The notes under the pieces were generated by a model. That model was not told where the DNA came from. It did not search any database and worked only from the letters and a program-made list of their open reading frames with translations. The position numbers and the translations under genes are program-made. Of a DNA stretch of 64,000 nt, positions 63,455 through 64,000 are shown in pieces; position 1 is the stretch's first letter, and every line of letters starts with the position of its first letter. This DNA comes from Euleptes europaea (Eukaryota; Chordata; Lepidosauria; Squamata; Sphaerodactylidae): NCBI RefSeq assembly GCF_029931775.1, contig NC_079332.1, forward strand, positions 19,289,803 through 19,353,802, read 5' to 3'.

Positions 63455-64000
63455 ATGCCTGGGCAATAAGGTGGCGATCCCACTCAGCGGCCTGCTTTTG
63501 CTCTGCACAGCCTTGCCCCGGTTCTGGGTTGGTCCTGATCCGAGGAGGGTCAGCTGTATCCTGGCTCAATTGCCCATTCTTCCCACTCAGCCCCCTTCTC
63601 TGCTCCCTTCGGATCTCAGCAGAGGGTTTTCCTGCCTAGCACCAGCCTGGCAAGAGCACAGTGCCCGCCACTTTGCGGCCCCTCATGATCCTCTCCTGCG
63701 CACCCAGCTCTCAGTGGAAGACGGAGTCATTCCGGAAGCGGAAGGCCGCCTTTTCTTCCAAGCGAGCGTGCCAAAAGCCATCCTTCCAAGCGAGCAAAAC
63801 ATTCAGGGCACAAAGGGAGCAGCTGTCGGCTTCACCTAATCTCATCCAGCACATCCTGCCGTTTCCAGGGAGGTCGCCTTGATGCGATGAACAACTCTGC
63901 TGCCAGTTGTGGAGTCTTCCTCGAGGCACCGGCCACTAGCTCGGCAGGGCAGGCTGGCCAGAGTCAAAGCACAGCCAGATGGGAAATAACTCGGGGGGGG
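63455..64000. other. No feature recognised to window end
   Basis: Unassigned sequence to the right edge; no exon, RNA gene or repeat recognised. Confidence 0.45.

Noticed and set aside
1-64000. CRISPR arrays, bacterial operons, integrons or phage-like modules
   Set aside because: The sequence is vertebrate nuclear DNA; the direct repeats seen are microsatellites and dispersed SINE/LINE copies, with no regularly spaced repeat array.

Overview
The window looks like one GC-rich stretch of a squamate reptile (lizard) nuclear chromosome. This is inferred from multi-exon vertebrate genes with GT-AG introns, many CR1 and L2 LINE 3' ends, at least three tRNA-derived SINE families of reptilian type, and orthologues arranged as in the known vertebrate block CORO7-VASN-PAM16-GLIS2 (human 16p13.3). 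The species cannot be fixed from the sequence alone. Long C and G homopolymers are strikingly common outside exons.

Layout. From 1 to 28,004 lies a large intron of CORO7 (+ strand), whose first roughly ten exons must be left of the window. Nested in that intron on the opposite strand is VASN. Its whole 668-aa coding region is one exon (9,451-11,457). Its polyadenylation signal is at 8,903-8,908. A probable non-coding first exon sits in a CpG island near 25.57 kb. CORO7 then runs through 19 exons (28,005-37,036), coding for the last ~662 residues: the end of propeller 1, the Ser/Pro linker, propeller 2 and the acidic tail. PAM16 follows on the same strand with five exons (39,315-41,168; 126 aa), a CpG-island promoter and polyA signal at 41,215. 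GLIS2 lies tail-to-tail with PAM16 on the - strand: six coding exons between 48,752 and 43,494 (518 aa, five C2H2 fingers), a ~1.9 kb 3' UTR, polyA signal at 41,604-41,609, and a 5' end probably in one of two CpG islands (51.0-52.4 kb or 55.9-57.95 kb). From 58 kb to the end only LINE and SINE debris and unassigned sequence are seen.

The genes are housekeeping or developmental and do not form one pathway: CORO7 in Golgi/actin trafficking, VASN as a TGF-beta-binding membrane protein, PAM16 in the mitochondrial import motor, GLIS2 as a transcription factor. They are linked by position: VASN is antisense within CORO7, CORO7 and PAM16 are compatible with the read-through fusion known in mammals, and PAM16 and GLIS2 converge. 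I found no novel multi-gene system. The more interesting signals are a CORO7 intron that is mostly one SINE and takes its acceptor pyrimidine tract from it, an in-frame upstream ATG in PAM16, a perfect 30-bp palindrome, a 5S-rRNA-derived SINE, and an AT-rich LTR-like insertion in a GLIS2 intron.
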